From Streptacidiphilus sp. PB12-B1b (GTDB lineage: Bacteria > Actinomycetota > Actinomycetes > Streptomycetales > Streptomycetaceae), in assembly GCF_014084125.1 (NCBI RefSeq), contig NZ_CP048405.1, forward strand, positions 620,001 to 684,000: a stretch of 64,000 nt of DNA, read 5' to 3'. A program made the position numbers and the translations under genes. Of the stretch, positions 44,292-52,206 are shown piece by piece (position 1 is the first letter of the stretch; every line of letters starts with the position of its first letter). Under the pieces are notes generated by a model, which did not search any database, was not told the DNA's origin, and saw only the letters and a list, made by a program, of their open reading frames with translations.

Positions 44292-45152
44292 ATGAACGCG
44301 TACAAGAGCCCGCTGCCCGGTGTCGAGGACTGGGGACGCTGCGGGGTGATGGGCATCGTCAACGTCACCCCGGACTCCTTCTCCGACGGCGGGCTGTGGC
44401 TCGACCCCGGGCTGGCCGTCGCCCACGGGCTGGAGCTGGTCGCCCAGGGCGCGGACGTGGTCGACGTCGGCGGGGAGTCCACCCGGCCCGGCGCGGTCCG
44501 GGTCACCGCCGAGGAGGAGCTGCGCCGGGTGCTGCCGGTGGTCCGGCAGCTGGCCGCCCAGGGCGTGACCGTCAGCGTGGACACCATGCGGGCGGCGGTC
44601 GCCGAGGCCGCGGTCGGGGCCGGGGCCCGGATCATCAACGACGTCAGCGGCGGCCGGGCCGACCCGCTGATGGTGCCGGTCGCGGCCCGCACCGGCGTCC
44701 CGTTCGTGGTGATGCACTGGCGCGGACAGTCGGCCTCCATGGATGACCTGGCCACCTATGGGGATGTAGTGGGCGAGGTCATCGACGAAGTGGAGCGCCA
44801 GATGGACGCGGTGGTGTCCGGCGGGGTCGACCCCGCCCAGGTGATCGTGGACCCGGGGCTGGGGTTCGCCAAGGGCCGTGAGGACGACTGGGCGCTGCTG
44901 GCCAGGCTCGACGCCTGGAGCAGGCTCGGCCGCCCGGTGCTGGTCGCCGCCTCCCGCAAGCGCTTCCTGGGCACCCTGCTGGCCGACCGGACCACCGGCG
45001 AGCTGCGCCCGGCCCGCGCCCGCGACGCCGCCACCGCGGCGGTCTCCGCGTTGGCGGCGGCCCAGGGCGCCTGGGCGGTGCGGGTGCACGAGGTCCCGGC
45101 CACCGCCGACGCGGTGCGGGTCGAGGCCGCGCTGCGCGGGGCGCGCGGATGA
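44292..45152 (+). CDS. folP: Dihydropteroate synthase
   Basis: This 286-residue TIM barrel condenses para-aminobenzoate with dihydropterin pyrophosphate. Signatures are GVMGIVNVTPDSFSDGG, VDVGGESTRPGAVRV, IINDVSGGRADPLM and VIVDPGLGFAKGREDDWALL, with the late VLVAASRKRFLGTLLADRTT. It is the sulfonamide target. It begins four bases after the DUF2156 gene ends, and its stop overlaps the next gene (ATGA), so the set is translated as an operon. Confidence 0.96.
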   Translation: MNAYKSPLPGVEDWGRCGVMGIVNVTPDSFSDGGLWLDPGLAVAHGLELVAQGADVVDVGGESTRPGAVRVTAEEELRRVLPVVRQLAAQGVTVSVDTMRAAVAEAAVGAGARIINDVSGGRADPLMVPVAARTGVPFVVMHWRGQSASMDDLATYGDVVGEVIDEVERQMDAVVSGGVDPAQVIVDPGLGFAKGREDDWALLARLDAWSRLGRPVLVAASRKRFLGTLLADRTTGELRPARARDAATAAVSALAAAQGAWAVRVHEVPATADAVRVEAALRGARG

Positions 45153-45640
45153 CCGCCGGAGGCGGGACCGGCGCGGCCGGCGGCGCCTCCCCGGCCGAGG
45201 CGGACGCCCGGGCCGAGGTGGAGGCCGCCAACGCGGCCCTGTACGCCGCGCTGGAGGCCGGCGACCTGGACGCGCTCACGGACGTGTGGGTCTCCGGCGC
45301 GGACGCCGACGACGTCCGCGGCGCGGTCTGCGTCCACCCCGGCTGGCCGGTGCTGCGCGGCCGGGCCTCGGTGCTGCGCTCCTACGCGCTGATCATGGCC
45401 CACACCGAGTACATCCAGTTCTTCCTCACCGACGTCGAGGTGGAGGTGCTGGGCGATGTGGCACTTGTCACGTGCACCGAGAACATCCTCTCCGGCGGCG
45501 AGTCCGAGGAGGAGGGCGAGCTGGGCCCGCTGGTCGGCGGCAAGGTGGTCTCCAGCAACCTCTTCCGCCGTACCGGCACCGGCTGGAGGCTCTGGTCGCA
45601 CCACGGCTCACCGGTGCTGACCAGCGGGGCGGACGAGTAG
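45149..45640 (+). CDS. NTF2/SnoaL-like fold protein
   Basis: This 163-residue protein overlaps the folP stop by four bases. Its core reads ANAALYAALEAGDLDALTDV, CVHPGWPVLRGRASVLRSY and QFFLTDVEVEVLGDVALVTC, and it ends TGWRLWSHHGSPVLTS. This is the nuclear-transport-factor-2-like fold used by many small enzymes and binding proteins. Its place inside the folate operon is conserved in streptomycetes, but its role is not known. It could act on a pterin, which would be an inference from location only. Confidence 0.82.
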   Translation: MTAGGGTGAAGGASPAEADARAEVEAANAALYAALEAGDLDALTDVWVSGADADDVRGAVCVHPGWPVLRGRASVLRSYALIMAHTEYIQFFLTDVEVEVLGDVALVTCTENILSGGESEEEGELGPLVGGKVVSSNLFRRTGTGWRLWSHHGSPVLTSGADE

Positions 45641-45822
45641 CCGGGCCCCGGGGGCGGTTGCGGCAGCGGAGGGAATTCCCGGCCCGGGAGGCACGTTCAC
45701 CCTGCGGCGGCCACCCGCGCGGCGGGGGCTGTCGGTACCCGGGGGTACTTTGGTTCAGGCAGGCAACGTGGCCTGCCCCGCTCCTTCCTGTCCTGCACAG
45801 GCGAGGCGCTCGGACAGTGGGA

Positions 45823-46194
45823 GTGATTCGATTGCTGGACCGTGTCGCGGTGAAGGGCCTGCGTGCCCGCGGCCACCATGGGGTTTTCCCGCGCGAGCGG
45901 GAGCAGGGACAGACCTTCGTGGTGGACATCGTGCTGGGCGTCGACACCAGGCCCGCCGCCCGCGGGGACGACCTGGCCCGCACGGCCCACTACGGCGTCG
46001 TCTCGGAGGAGGTCGTCGCCATCGTCCAGGGCGAGCCGGTCGACCTGATCGAGACCCTGGCCCAGCGCATCGCCGACCAGTGCCTGAAGCACGAGGCGGT
46101 ACAGGAGGTCGAGGTGACGGTGCACAAGCCCGACGCCCCGATCACCGTGCCGTTCGACGACGTGACCATCACCATCGTACGGAGCCGCGAATGA
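45823..46194 (+). CDS. folB: Dihydroneopterin aldolase
   Basis: This is a protein of about 123 residues. GTG 45823 is chosen; GTG 45817 and a TTG shortly after are also possible. The core is VKGLRARGHHGVFPREREQG, FVVDIVLGVD and AHYGVVSEEVVAIVQGEPVD, with LIETLAQRIADQCL and the C-terminal HKPDAPITVPFDDVTITIVR. It cleaves dihydroneopterin to hydroxymethyl-dihydropterin and glycolaldehyde. Its stop overlaps the folK start (ATGA). Confidence 0.93.
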   Translation: MIRLLDRVAVKGLRARGHHGVFPREREQGQTFVVDIVLGVDTRPAARGDDLARTAHYGVVSEEVVAIVQGEPVDLIETLAQRIADQCLKHEAVQEVEVTVHKPDAPITVPFDDVTITIVRSRE

Positions 46195-46778
46195 GCAGCG
46201 ACCCCACCACCACGCCCGTCTCCCCCGAGGTCGAGCAGCAGGTCGACTCGGCCGACGTCACGCTGAGCAACCCCCGGGACGCGGTCATCGCGCTGGGCAG
46301 CAACCTCGGCAACCGGCTGGCCACGCTCCAGGGGGCGGTCGACGCGCTGGAGGACACCCCCGGCGTGCGGATCAAGGCCGTCTCGGCGGTCTACGAGACC
46401 GAGGGCGTCGGCGGCCCGGAGAACCAGCCCAGGTACCTGAACGCGGTCCTGGTGCTGCGCACCACCCTGCCGCCGCAGTCGCTGCTGGAGCGTGCCAACG
46501 CCGTCGAGGACGCCTTCGGGCGGGTCCGCGAGGAGCGCTGGGGCGCCCGCACCCTGGACGTCGACATCCTCAGCTACGAGGGCGTCGTGCTGGACCGGGC
46601 CGAGCTGACGCTGCCGCATCCGCGCGCCCACGAGCGCGCCTTCGTGCTGGCCCCGTGGCTGGACGCGGATCCGCAGGCGCAGCTGGTCGGCCACGGCCCG
46701 GTCGCCGACCTGCTGGCCGCGGTCGGCGAGGCGGGCGTCACCCGCCGCGACGACATCGAGCTGCACCTGCCCCAGTAG
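46191..46778 (+). CDS. folK: Hydroxymethyl-dihydropterin pyrophosphokinase
   Basis: This 195-residue protein starts at ATG 46191. After an acidic leader of 30 residues come AVIALGSNLGNRLATLQGAV, VYETEGVGGPENQPRYLNAV and the signature RWGARTLDVDILSYEGVVLD with PHPRAHERAFVLAPWL. It transfers pyrophosphate from ATP to hydroxymethyl-dihydropterin, the step before FolP. It is coupled to folB by a four-base overlap. Confidence 0.95.
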   Translation: MSSDPTTTPVSPEVEQQVDSADVTLSNPRDAVIALGSNLGNRLATLQGAVDALEDTPGVRIKAVSAVYETEGVGGPENQPRYLNAVLVLRTTLPPQSLLERANAVEDAFGRVREERWGARTLDVDILSYEGVVLDRAELTLPHPRAHERAFVLAPWLDADPQAQLVGHGPVADLLAAVGEAGVTRRDDIELHLPQ

Positions 46779-46810
46779 GGGCGGTTCCGAGCCGGTTCCT
46801 TGAGGGAGAC

Positions 46811-47314
46811 GTGTTGAAGCCGCTACGCCCGGTCGTGCTGATGGCGATCACGCTGGTCACCGGTCTGCTGTCGTGGGGGGGTTCCCGGCTGTGGAACTCG
46901 GTGGGGACGCTGCCCGGCGTGCCCGCCGCCGCCCCGATCGTGCTGGCGATCATCGCGGTGGTGCTGGTGGCGGCCGCGGTCTCGCTGCGTTCGCGGCTGC
47001 GGGCGCAGCGCGAGCGCGCCCCGGGCGCCAAGGGCGTCGATCCGCTGTCGGCGGCCCGGGCGGTCGTCCTCGGCCAGGCCAGCGCCCTGGTGGCGGCGCT
47101 GGTCACCGGCGTCTACGGCGGGATGGGCGTGTTCCTGTCGAGCATGTGGGATTCGGTGCCCGGGCGGCACGGCCAGGTGGTGACCGCGGCGCTGGCGGTG
47201 GCGGCCGGGATCGCGGTGATGGCGGCCGGGCTGTGGATCCAGCACATCTGCCGGCTGCCGGACGATCCGGACGACTTCCACGCCGCGCCGACCTCCCCGG
47301 CCCGCCGCCGCTAG
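46811..47314 (+). CDS. DUF3180 membrane protein
   Basis: This 167-residue protein starts at GTG 46811 or TTG 46814, both just after GAGGGAG. There are four hydrophobic helices (VVLMAITLVTGLLSWGG, AAPIVLAIIAVVLVAAAVSL, LGQASALVAALVTGVYGGMG, VVTAALAVAAGIAVMAAGLW) and a short acidic and basic tail. DUF3180 genes regularly follow folK in actinobacteria, though the function is unknown. The stop overlaps the convergent transporter gene by four bases. Confidence 0.87.
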   Translation: MLKPLRPVVLMAITLVTGLLSWGGSRLWNSVGTLPGVPAAAPIVLAIIAVVLVAAAVSLRSRLRAQRERAPGAKGVDPLSAARAVVLGQASALVAALVTGVYGGMGVFLSSMWDSVPGRHGQVVTAALAVAAGIAVMAAGLWIQHICRLPDDPDDFHAAPTSPARRR

Positions 47315-48435
47315 ACCGGCCGGCTCCGGGGCGCCCCCGGCCGCACCGCGTCGGCCGGGCTCGCATCGGCCGGGGCTGCGTCGGACGGGGTTGCCTCGGA
47401 CAGTGCGGCCTCGGCCAGGACCGGCTCGGTCAGCGCCGGGCCGACGGCCAGGGTGTGGCTGCCCTCGGCGGTGGCCCCGATCGGCGTGGTCTGCGCCACG
47501 CAGGCGCCGGTGAGCACCAGCAGCCCGCCGAGGATCTGCGGGCCGTCCAGGTGCTCGCCCAGCAGCACCCAGGCGAGGACGGTGCCGACGACCGCCTCCA
47601 GCGAGGCGATCACCCCGGCGACCGGCGCGGAGAGCCGGCTCACCGCGGCGGTGCCGGTCAGGTAGGCGACGACGGTGGCGATGACGATCACCCAGCCGAG
47701 CAGCAGCAGCGCGGGCACCTGGCGTCCGCCCATGGCCACGTCGTGGCCGAACACCGACCAGCGGATGTCCCAGGGCCGGGCCACGGCGGAGAAGACCAGG
47801 GTGCCGACCAGCAGTCCCCAGGCGCTCAGGGCGATCGGGCTCACCGGCTCCCGCGCGGCGTCCGAGCCGTGGCCGACGCCCTCGGCCAGCACGAAGTAGC
47901 CGACCTGGCAGAAGGCCGCGCCCAGTCCCAGCAGCACGCCCCAGGGGTTGAGCCCGCCGAAGCCGTCCCAGACCTGCACCACGCAGCCCAGGCCGATCAG
48001 CGCGAGCAGCGCGCCCAGCGCCGCCTGGCGGCTGACCCGGCGGCGCTGGACGAAGCGGACGTAGCCCAGCAGCAGCGGCGGTCCGAGGTACTCGATGAGC
48101 AGCGCCACGCCGACCGGGATCAGCGCCAGCGAGGCGAAGGACAGCCCCTGGCAGCCGGCCACCGCGAACAGCCCGAAGCCGATCAGCAGCCCGGGGCGGC
48201 GGCGCGGCAGGTCGCGGTGCTTGATCAGCACCGGCAGCAGGACCAGGGTGGCCCCGGCGGCGCGCAGCCAGACCACGTCCAGGGCCGAGAGCCCGGCCTC
48301 CATCAGCGGTTTGGCCGCGGTGCCGGAGCCGCCGAAGGCGCAGGCCGAGATCAGGATGAGGACGAGGCCGGCGGTGCGCCGGGAGCGGGCCGGGGCGGAG
48401 GAGCCGCGGGTGGCGGCAGCGGAGCGGCGGGGCAT
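47311..48435 (-). CDS. EamA/DMT-superfamily transporter
   Basis: This 374-residue protein has ten predicted membrane helices in two EamA repeats (LVLILISACAFGGSGTAAKP ... ALGALLALIGLGCVVQVW and SAWGLLVGTLVFSAVARPW ... GPQILGGLLVLTGACVAQ). The C-terminal 50 residues are a hydrophilic Ala/Pro/Glu tail with short ALTEPVLAEAALSEA repeats. Such proteins export amino acids, nucleotide precursors or drugs; the substrate is unknown here. It lies next to, and is read in the same direction as, the kyn genes. Confidence 0.85.
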   Translation of the reverse strand: MPRRSAAATRGSSAPARSRRTAGLVLILISACAFGGSGTAAKPLMEAGLSALDVVWLRAAGATLVLLPVLIKHRDLPRRRPGLLIGFGLFAVAGCQGLSFASLALIPVGVALLIEYLGPPLLLGYVRFVQRRRVSRQAALGALLALIGLGCVVQVWDGFGGLNPWGVLLGLGAAFCQVGYFVLAEGVGHGSDAAREPVSPIALSAWGLLVGTLVFSAVARPWDIRWSVFGHDVAMGGRQVPALLLLGWVIVIATVVAYLTGTAAVSRLSAPVAGVIASLEAVVGTVLAWVLLGEHLDGPQILGGLLVLTGACVAQTTPIGATAEGSHTLAVGPALTEPVLAEAALSEATPSDAAPADASPADAVRPGAPRSRPV

Positions 48436-48502
48436 GGCGACATTGTGGCAGCGCCCCCCGCCGCGCGACAGGGGTGTATCCGGTTTTTACTGATGTCGCC
48501 GC

Positions 48503-49804
48503 TCAGGTGACCGCCCCGGCCGCAGCGGCGAAGCGGGCCTCGCGCCACTCGCCGCTGTCGAGCACCTGGCGCAGCGCCTCGGCGGCGTCCCAGACGTCGG
48601 CGTGGGAGAGGTAGAGCGGGGTGAAGCCGAAGCGCAGCACGTCCGGGGCCCGGTAGTCGCCGATGACGCCGCGGGCGATCAGCGCCTGCATCACCGGGTA
48701 CGCCTGCGGGTGCCGCAGCGAGACCTGGCTGCCGCGCCGGTCCGGCTCGGCCGGGGTGGCCGACTCCAGCCCGAGCGGTGCGGTGAGCTCCAGGAACAGC
48801 GAGGTCAGCGCGAGGCTCTTGGCGCGCAGGGCGTCCAGGTCGACGTCGTCCCAGATGTCCAGGGCGGCTTCCAGCCCGGCGAGGCTGAGCAGCGGCGGGG
48901 TGCCGGTGAGGAAGCGGCCGATGCCCTCGGCCGGGCGGTAGCCGGCTTCGAAGGCGAACGGCTCGGCGTGGCCGAACCAGCCGGTCAGCGGCTGCCGGGA
49001 GTCCTCGAGGTGGCGGGCGGCGGCGTAGAGGAAGGCGGGCGCGCCGGGGCCGCCGTTGAGGTACTTGTAGCTGCAGCCGACGGCGAAGTCGGCCCCGCAG
49101 GCGTCCAGGCGGACCGGCAGCGCACCGGCTGAGTGGCACAGGTCCCAGACGATCAGCGCGCCGTGCCGGTGGGCCAGCTCGGTGACGGCGGCCATGTCCT
49201 GGAGCGCGCCGGTCCGGTAGTCCACGTGCGAGAGCAGGACGACGGCGGTGTCCTCGCCGATCAGCTCCTCCAGCCGGTCGCTGTCGCGGCCCAGCAGCCG
49301 CCGCCGGTAGCCGCCGCCCTCGGCGGAGCCGTCGCCCTCGGCGGGACCGCCGCCGAAGCCGCCGGTGACGCCCTCGGTGAGGTACAGGTCGGTCGGGAAG
49401 CTGCCCAGCTCGGAGACGATCACCCGGCGGTCCGGCCGCAGCCGCAGCGCGGCGGTGAGCACCTTGAACAGGTTGACCGAGGTCGAGTCGCAGACGACGA
49501 CCTGGCCGGTGGCGGCGCCGACCAGCGGCGCGATCCGCTCGCCGAGGCCGCGCGGCAGGTCGTACCAGCCGGCCTCGTTCCAGCTGCGGATCAGGCCCTC
49601 GCCCCACTCGCGGGCGACCATCCCGGCGATCCGGTCCGGGGTGTGCGCGGGCAGCGCGCCCAGCGAGTTGCCGTCCAGGTAGAGCACGCCGTCGGGCAGG
49701 GTGAAGCGGGAGCGCAGGCCGCGCAGCGGGTCGGCGGCGTCCAGGGCGAGCGCGTCCGCGCGGGAGATGGTGCGGGACGGCTGCGGCAGGGTGTCAGAGG
49801 ACAT
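48503..49804 (-). CDS. kynU: Kynureninase
   Basis: This 433-residue PLP enzyme cleaves kynurenine to anthranilate and alanine. Visible parts are LYLDGNSLGALPAHTPDRIA, VVVCDSTSVNLFKVLTAALR, the aspartate region VWDLCHSAGALPVRL and the PLP lysine in GCSYKYLNGGPGAPAFLYAA. A short acidic insertion (GGGPAEGDGSAEGGG) is not usual. Its start overlaps the end of kynA by 11 bases, so both are read as one unit. Confidence 0.94.
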   Translation of the reverse strand: MSSDTLPQPSRTISRADALALDAADPLRGLRSRFTLPDGVLYLDGNSLGALPAHTPDRIAGMVAREWGEGLIRSWNEAGWYDLPRGLGERIAPLVGAATGQVVVCDSTSVNLFKVLTAALRLRPDRRVIVSELGSFPTDLYLTEGVTGGFGGGPAEGDGSAEGGGYRRRLLGRDSDRLEELIGEDTAVVLLSHVDYRTGALQDMAAVTELAHRHGALIVWDLCHSAGALPVRLDACGADFAVGCSYKYLNGGPGAPAFLYAAARHLEDSRQPLTGWFGHAEPFAFEAGYRPAEGIGRFLTGTPPLLSLAGLEAALDIWDDVDLDALRAKSLALTSLFLELTAPLGLESATPAEPDRRGSQVSLRHPQAYPVMQALIARGVIGDYRAPDVLRFGFTPLYLSHADVWDAAEALRQVLDSGEWREARFAAAAGAVT

Positions 49805-50561
49805 TGCGGGCCGCCCAGATCTCCGGGAAGACGTCCTGCTCGGCGGCCTTGCTGAGCCAGCTGATGCCGCTGGAGCCGCCGGTGCCGGGCTTGGCGCCCA
49901 TGGCCCGCTTCACCGCGATCAGGTGCCGCTGCCGCCAGCGGGTGACCCGCTCGGCGACGTCCAGCAGCAGCTCGCCGAGCAGCGCCAGCTCGCGGTGGGC
50001 CGGATCGCTGTAGACGCTCACCCAGTCCTCGGCCCCGGCCCGGCGCAGCACGCCCTCGGCGTCGTCGTACAGGCTGGGGGAGTTCAGCGTCTCGGACAGC
50101 TCGGCGTGGATCCGCGGGCTGCCCGCGTACAGCTTGAGCAGCCGCTCGCTCTTGTTGCCGAGCAGGAACTCCAGGTGCAGGTAGGTGTACGACTGGAAGC
50201 CGCTGGCCTCGCCCAGGTACGGGCGGAAGGCGCTGAACTCGACCGGGGTCATCGTGGCCAGCAGGTCCCAGGAGGACACCAGCACGTCCTGCACGCCGAG
50301 CCCGCGGCGCAGGGCGGCGGTGGCGGCCGGCAGGTCGTCCACCCGCATCGCCTGCTGGGCCGCGGTCCACTCGTGCCGCAGCAGGCCGAACAGCAGCTCC
50401 ATGACCTGGGTGGCGACGATGAACGAGTTCTCGGCCGGCTCCTTGCTGCGCGGCTGCAGCAGCGAGTGCAGGGTGTCGATGCCCGCGTAGGCGGCGTACG
50501 GGGTGGTGGGTTCGCCGAAGTCGACCTTGGGCTGTACGGCTGCTGCTGTCGGTCCCGGCAT
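49794..50561 (-). CDS. kynA: Tryptophan 2,3-dioxygenase
   Basis: This 255-residue protein starts at ATG 50561, preceded by GAAGGAG. It opens the indole ring of tryptophan to N-formylkynurenine with a heme iron. Conserved parts are YAAYAGIDTLHSLLQPRS, FIVATQVMELLFGLLRHEW, SGFQSYTYLHLEFLLGNKS and WRQRHLIAVKRAMGAKPGTG with the heme-binding His. Together with kynU and the hydrolase at 51223 it gives tryptophan-to-anthranilate capacity. Confidence 0.95.
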   Translation of the reverse strand: MPGPTAAAVQPKVDFGEPTTPYAAYAGIDTLHSLLQPRSKEPAENSFIVATQVMELLFGLLRHEWTAAQQAMRVDDLPAATAALRRGLGVQDVLVSSWDLLATMTPVEFSAFRPYLGEASGFQSYTYLHLEFLLGNKSERLLKLYAGSPRIHAELSETLNSPSLYDDAEGVLRRAGAEDWVSVYSDPAHRELALLGELLLDVAERVTRWRQRHLIAVKRAMGAKPGTGGSSGISWLSKAAEQDVFPEIWAARNVL

Positions 50562-50713
50562 GGGCGGTGCTCCTTCGGTGTCCGCGGTCTCGCCCCCATA
50601 TTCTGCGTTGATCCGAGCCTGCGCTGAATGGCCGCCGGGTGCCACTTCGGGCTCCGCGCCTACCATGCACAAGGCAGAGGTGCCCGATGGCTTGGCGAAC
50701 GGAAGGCGGAGTG

Positions 50714-51148
50714 ATGGACGCGGTGGACCGCAGGCTGCTGGCCGAGCTGCAGCAGGACGCCCGGCTGTCCTTCAACGAGCTCTCCCGCCGGGTCAACCTG
50801 TCCGCGCCCGCGGTCGCCGAGCGGGTGCGACGGCTGGAGGCGGCGGGCGTGCTGACCGGCTACCACGCGCAGGTGGACCTGGTCCGGGCCGGACGCCCGG
50901 TGAGCGCGCTGGTGCAGGTGCAGTGCCACGGGCCGCGCTGCGTGCTGCGCGACCCGGGCGTCCGGGAGTGGCCGGAGGTGCTGCAGCTGCACCGGGTGAC
51001 CGGCGCGGCCTGCTGCGTGCTGATGGTGGCGGTCGAGTCGATGGCGGAGTTCGAGGGGCTGATCGACCGGCTGGCCGAGTACGGGCTGCCGTCCAGCACC
51101 ATGATCCTGTCCAGTCCGGTGCTGTGGCGCCCGGTCGAGCCCGCCTGA
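50714..51148 (+). CDS. Lrp/AsnC-family regulator of the kyn genes (probable)
   Basis: This 144-residue protein starts at ATG 50714 (GTG 50711 also possible). The N-terminal HTH is RLLAELQQDARLSFNELSRR and VNLSAPAVAERVRRLEAAGV. The C-terminal RAM domain (SALVQVQCHGPRCVLR, QLHRVTGAACCVLMVAVESM) binds small ligands such as amino acids. It is divergent from kynA and next to the hydrolase, so it very likely regulates tryptophan catabolism. Confidence 0.87.
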   Translation: MDAVDRRLLAELQQDARLSFNELSRRVNLSAPAVAERVRRLEAAGVLTGYHAQVDLVRAGRPVSALVQVQCHGPRCVLRDPGVREWPEVLQLHRVTGAACCVLMVAVESMAEFEGLIDRLAEYGLPSSTMILSSPVLWRPVEPA

Positions 51149-51222
51149 CGGCCCGCCTGCCCGCCCGACCCGTCCGACTGCCTGATCCGTCCGCCGTACC
51201 CGACCTCCGAGGGAGCCGACCC

Positions 51223-52026
51223 ATGAGCCGAGAGATCCTCACCCGGACCGCGCCGCCGCCCGACCTGACCACCGCGTACGGGCCGCTGCCCGAGCAGGTG
51301 GTGGACCTGCGGCTGCCGGACGCCCCGGCGCGGACGCTGGTGGTGCTGGTGCACGGCGGCTTCTGGCGGGCTGCCTACGACCGCACCCACACCGGGCCGC
51401 TGGCCGACGCCCTGGCCCGGGCGGGCTTCGCGGTGGCGGTGCCGGAGTACCGCCGGATGGACTCCCCGGGCGGCGGCTGGCCCGGCACCTTCGACGACGT
51501 CGCGGCCTTCACCGACGCCCTGGACCCGCAGGCCCCGGACGGCATCTGCGCCCGGCACGGCCTGCGGCCGGAGCGCACGGTGCTGGTCGGCCACTCGGCC
51601 GGGGGCCACCTGGCGCTGTGGGCGGCGGGACGGCACCGGCTGCCCGAGGGCTCGCCCTGGCGCACCGGTCGGCGCCCCGACCGCGTGGTCCCGCTGGCGG
51701 GCTGCGTCTCGCTGGCGCTCTGCGACGCCCTGGGCCTGGACGACGGCGCGGCGGCCGGGCTGCTCGGCGGCGGCGCGGCGGAGCTCCCCGACCGCTACGC
51801 GCTGGCTGATCCGGCGGCGCTGCTGCCGCTGGGCGTGCCGGTGACGCTGCTGCACGGCGTGGAGGACGTGACCGTGCCGCCGGAGGTCAGCCGGGACTAC
51901 GCGGCCCGGGCCGGGCGTGCGGGCGATCCGGTGGAGCTGGTGGAGCTGCCGGCGCTGGAGCACTTCGCGCTGATCGACCCCGACTCGGCCGCCTGGCCCA
52001 CCCTCCTTGCCGCGATCAATAACTGA
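51223..52026 (+). CDS. Alpha/beta hydrolase, probable kynurenine formamidase
   Basis: This 267-residue cytosolic protein starts at ATG 51223. It has the oxyanion motif LVVLVHGGFWRAAYDR (HGGFW), the nucleophile elbow TVLVGHSAGGHLALWAAGR and the acid and base in LLHGVEDVTVPPEVS and LEHFALIDPDSA. This is the carboxylesterase-like fold of formamidases that hydrolyse N-formylkynurenine, and it sits beside kynA, kynU and the Lrp gene. A metal-dependent KynB is not present in the window, so this protein is the obvious candidate for that step. Confidence 0.75.
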   Translation: MSREILTRTAPPPDLTTAYGPLPEQVVDLRLPDAPARTLVVLVHGGFWRAAYDRTHTGPLADALARAGFAVAVPEYRRMDSPGGGWPGTFDDVAAFTDALDPQAPDGICARHGLRPERTVLVGHSAGGHLALWAAGRHRLPEGSPWRTGRRPDRVVPLAGCVSLALCDALGLDDGAAAGLLGGGAAELPDRYALADPAALLPLGVPVTLLHGVEDVTVPPEVSRDYAARAGRAGDPVELVELPALEHFALIDPDSAAWPTLLAAINN

Positions 52027-52056
52027 CGCGGCATCAGAAAAACTGTCCGACATAGC

Positions 52057-52133
52057 CTGATATATCAGCGGCATATCCGAGCGGCAGGACCGGCTACCCC
52101 GATCGCGTGTGGACCATGCTCACTCGATCGGGG
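52057..52133. promoter_or_regulatory. Palindrome and long inverted repeat upstream of the encapsulin gene
   Basis: CTGATATATCAG (52057-52068) is a perfect 12-bp palindrome in an AT-rich stretch. CCCCGATCG (52097-52105) and CGATCGGGG (52125-52133) form a 9-bp inverted repeat with a 19-base spacer. Both lie within 150 bases of the encapsulin start and are candidate operators or promoter elements. Confidence 0.5.
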
Positions 52134-52206
52134 AATGGCCGGGCGCCTCCGCCAGCCGTCACTCTGGGAGCGCAGGTCACACCAGCTTCTGGGGAGACAG
52201 CTAGAG

